Origin: Candidatus Parabacteroides intestinavium
GTDB lineage: Bacteria; Bacteroidota; Bacteroidia; Bacteroidales; Tannerellaceae
NCBI GenBank assembly: GCA_019118725.1
Contig: DWYO01000031.1
Span: forward strand, 1 to 8,731
Length of the DNA stretch: 8,731 nucleotides
Direction: 5' to 3'
In this document: positions 7,189 through 8,731 of the stretch, piece after piece
Position numbering within the stretch: position 1 is the stretch's first letter
Layout of the letters: each line of letters opens with the position of its first letter
Made by a program: the position numbers and the translations under genes
Notes under the pieces: model-generated
What the model was told of the DNA's origin: nothing
Database searches by the model: none
The model's input: the letters and a program-made list of their open reading frames with translations, nothing else

Positions 7189-8478
7189 ATGAGAAAATTA
7201 AGCTGGTTAGGACTATTTTGGTTATGTGCATGGCTGGCAATGGCCGGCACAAATATCTCCTTGCGGGAGAAATTGGATACTTTACAAGGAATCAGTGATA
7301 TCGAATCGTTGAGTACAGAGTATTATCCAGAAAAATATGTCATGAAGTTTGAACAGTACTTGAACCCCAAGGACACGGCCATAGGGCGATTCCACCAGCG
7401 AATTGTAGTCTGCCACCAGGGATTTGAACGTCCAACCGTAATCGTCACGGAAGGTTATGGCGGGAAATACGCCTTATCCCCCCGTTACCATGAGGAACTA
7501 TCCGCCCTGCTTCAAGCCAATGTAGTGTTTGTAGAGCACCGCTACTTTCTGGAATCCGCCCCTAATCCGAAGAACTGGGACTACCTGACCGCCGAGAATT
7601 CGGCATACGACCTGCATCATGTGGTACAAACCTTCAAACAAATTTACCCGGAGAAATGGATCAGTACCGGCATAAGCAAAGGCGGACAAACCACCATGCT
7701 GTATCGGGCTTTTTTCCCTTACGATGTAGATTTCTCGGTAGCTTACGTAGCTCCGCTTTGTCGTGGTGTGGAAGATGGCAGGCATGAGCCCTTCCTCCGG
7801 AAAGTAGGCACGCGCAAAGAAAGGCGCAAGATTGAAGCATTCCAACGGGAAGTCCTGCAACGGCGCAATGAATTACGCCCGTTGTTCCAAGCATACGTAC
7901 AGGAAAAAGGATACACTTTCCGCACCACATTGGACGAGATTTACGACCTGAGTGTATTGGAATATCCGTTTGCCTTATGGCAATGGGGCACATCGGTAAG
8001 TTTGATTCCGGAAGAGGGAGCAGACGCAAAGAAAGTGTTCGACCATTGGATGCAAATCAGTGATCCCTCCTATTTTTCTGTCGGTCAAGACACCGAACCG
8101 TTCAACGTCCAGGCCGCTCGTGAGTTAGGCTATTATGGGTATGACACTGCCCCCTTCAAAAAGTGGCTTACTATCCCGACCGCTAAAGGGTATCTGAATC
8201 GGGTCATGCTTCCCGATGAATTACGAGACAAAGTAGAATTCCGGCCCGAGCTATACCACAAAATATATGGCTTCTTACGAGACAACGATCCGAAAATCAT
8301 CTTCATCTACGGAGAAATAGATCCTTGGACCGCTGTACGTGTTCCGACTTTCACAGGAAAACAAAACGAACAGATTTACATACAACCGCACGGAAGCCAC
8401 CTGTCTCGCATCGGAAATATGCCGGAAAAGATTAAACAACGCATTTTAGAACAAATTCATAATTGGTTAGAGGAATAA
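7189..8478 (+). CDS. Exported S37 (PS-10)/S28-like serine peptidase
   Basis: This 429-residue protein has an alpha/beta-hydrolase peptidase fold of the S37 type, whose founding member is a Streptomyces tripeptidyl aminopeptidase (PS-10); it also resembles S28 peptidases. The N-terminus MRKLSWLGLFWLCAWLAMAG is a type I signal peptide with likely cleavage after AMA; the Cys at 13 has no lipobox, so the mature enzyme is probably periplasmic or secreted. The likely catalytic residues are Ser163 in GISKGG, Asp378 in IYGEIDPW, and His404 (or His401) in the PHGSHLSRI segment. VEHRYF (115-120) and ENSAYDLHHVV (136-146) match conserved positions near the active site of this superfamily. It would release short peptides from exported or dietary protein fragments; the exact specificity cannot be read from sequence. 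The ATG at 7189 directly precedes the signal peptide. It lies 154 bases after the SusD gene across a hairpin and so is probably a separate or read-through transcript. Family call fairly sure; S37 versus S28 less so. Confidence 0.82.
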   Translation: MRKLSWLGLFWLCAWLAMAGTNISLREKLDTLQGISDIESLSTEYYPEKYVMKFEQYLNPKDTAIGRFHQRIVVCHQGFERPTVIVTEGYGGKYALSPRYHEELSALLQANVVFVEHRYFLESAPNPKNWDYLTAENSAYDLHHVVQTFKQIYPEKWISTGISKGGQTTMLYRAFFPYDVDFSVAYVAPLCRGVEDGRHEPFLRKVGTRKERRKIEAFQREVLQRRNELRPLFQAYVQEKGYTFRTTLDEIYDLSVLEYPFALWQWGTSVSLIPEEGADAKKVFDHWMQISDPSYFSVGQDTEPFNVQAARELGYYGYDTAPFKKWLTIPTAKGYLNRVMLPDELRDKVEFRPELYHKIYGFLRDNDPKIIFIYGEIDPWTAVRVPTFTGKQNEQIYIQPHGSHLSRIGNMPEKIKQRILEQIHNWLEE

Positions 8479-8500
8479 TTTTAGCAACCCAATTCTCAAA

Positions 8501-8540
8501 AAGGGTGCGTCCTTCCGAGATAAAGCACCTTGTTTTTTTC
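8501..8540 (+). terminator. Probable intrinsic terminator after the peptidase gene
   Basis: AAGGGTGC (8501-8508) pairs with GCACCTT (8525-8531) with one bulged G, enclosing a 16-base loop and followed by seven T (8533-8539). The large loop makes it weaker than usual. A second hairpin (AAAAGG 8541-8546, loop ACTCA, CCTTTT 8552-8557) with further T follows at once and may act as a back-up. Confidence 0.62.
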
Positions 8541-8603
8541 AAAAGGACTCACCTTTTTTCCACACTATCTATACAAAAATTCCTCCAAAAACAATTTACC
8601 CTA

Positions 8604-8634
8604 TTGCTTGAACTAAAGAAAACATTTATATTTG
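8604..8634 (+). promoter_or_regulatory. Bacteroidota-type promoter for the Rpn-family gene
   Basis: TTG at 8604-8606 and TATATTTG at 8627-8634 fit the -33 (TTTG/TTG) and -7 (TAnnTTTG) elements with a 20-base spacer, inside the usual 19-21 range. The -7 box lies 29 bases before the ATG at 8664. This is the best-formed promoter in the window and indicates independent transcription of the last gene. Confidence 0.65.
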
Positions 8635-8663
8635 TCGAAGTAATAACCCCATAAATCTTAATT

Positions 8664-8731
8664 ATGGAAGAAAGCAGATTTATCAATCCGTTTACGGACT
8701 TTGGTTTCAAACGGATATTCGGTCAGGAAAT
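8664..8731 (+). CDS. Rpn family (PDDEXK_2) recombination-promoting nuclease/transposase-like protein, 3' end missing
   Basis: Twenty-two codons are visible from ATG at 8664 to the window end, encoding MEESRFINPFTDFGFKRIFG followed by QE. The INPFTDFGFKRIFG stretch is the characteristic N-terminal motif of the Bacteroidota proteins annotated as Rpn family recombination-promoting nuclease/putative transposase (PDDEXK_2, PF12784). These are PD-(D/E)XK-fold DNA endonucleases, often multicopy in a genome. The catalytic residues lie beyond the window. The gene is preceded by a clear promoter and two terminator-like hairpins, so it is an independent unit. The call rests on a short but distinctive motif. 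Confidence 0.78.
   Translation, partial: MEESRFINPFTDFGFKRIFGQE

Noticed and set aside
7101..7298. Small + strand open frame over the peptidase start
   Set aside because: It begins inside the inverted repeat and overlaps the peptidase signal peptide in another frame; no family resemblance.
8463..8654. Small + strand open frame after the peptidase
   Set aside because: It crosses two terminator-like hairpins and the next promoter, and its translation looks like non-coding A+T-rich sequence.

Overview
The window reads as chromosomal DNA from a gut-type member of the Bacteroidales. A Parabacteroides-like source is my best guess. The evidence is a SusC/SusD-type outer-membrane pair, a surface protein with a C-terminal module of the DUF6383/T9SS-like type common in Parabacteroides, promoter -7 elements of the Bacteroidota form TAnnTTTG, weak Shine-Dalgarno sequences, and the start of an Rpn/PDDEXK_2-type gene. 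The genus is inferred from recalled family resemblance, not from a search. All genes lie on the + strand.

Region 1 (2-2113) is the 3' part of a large repetitive surface or secreted protein. It carries immunoglobulin-like/MBG-like and divergent InlB-type repeats and ends in a sorting-type domain. A strong intrinsic terminator follows (2146-2180). The 3' end of the gene is clearly more G+C-rich than the rest, which suggests a shared C-terminal cassette.

Region 2 (2373-7034) is a SusC-SusD operon with a candidate promoter and a perfect palindrome just upstream. The susC-like gene is full length in content but broken by two small lesions. The first is a one-base net deletion near 3472-3480. The second is an in-frame TGA at 4169-4171 exactly where the frame otherwise runs on through conserved SusC sequence and where a tryptophan (TGG) is expected. 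The three open segments (2373-3491, the frame ending at 4171, and the frame running on to 5479) are therefore one decayed gene. The SusD-like lipoprotein gene 13 bases downstream is intact, so as sequenced the lipoprotein has lost its cognate transporter.

Region 3 (7035-8478) has a promoter-like -7 box immediately followed by a perfect 13-base inverted repeat, then an intact exported serine peptidase of the S37 (PS-10)/S28-like type. One or two terminator hairpins follow it. A peptidase beside a SusCD pair, with no glycosidase in view, fits peptide rather than glycan uptake, but the transporter is broken and the co-function is only an inference.

Region 4 (8604-8731) has a good Bacteroidota promoter and the first 22 codons of an Rpn-family (PDDEXK_2) nuclease/transposase-like protein cut by the window end.

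I see no tRNA, rRNA, CRISPR array, insertion-sequence ends or clearly new system. The most notable feature is the doubly interrupted susC with an intact susD partner.
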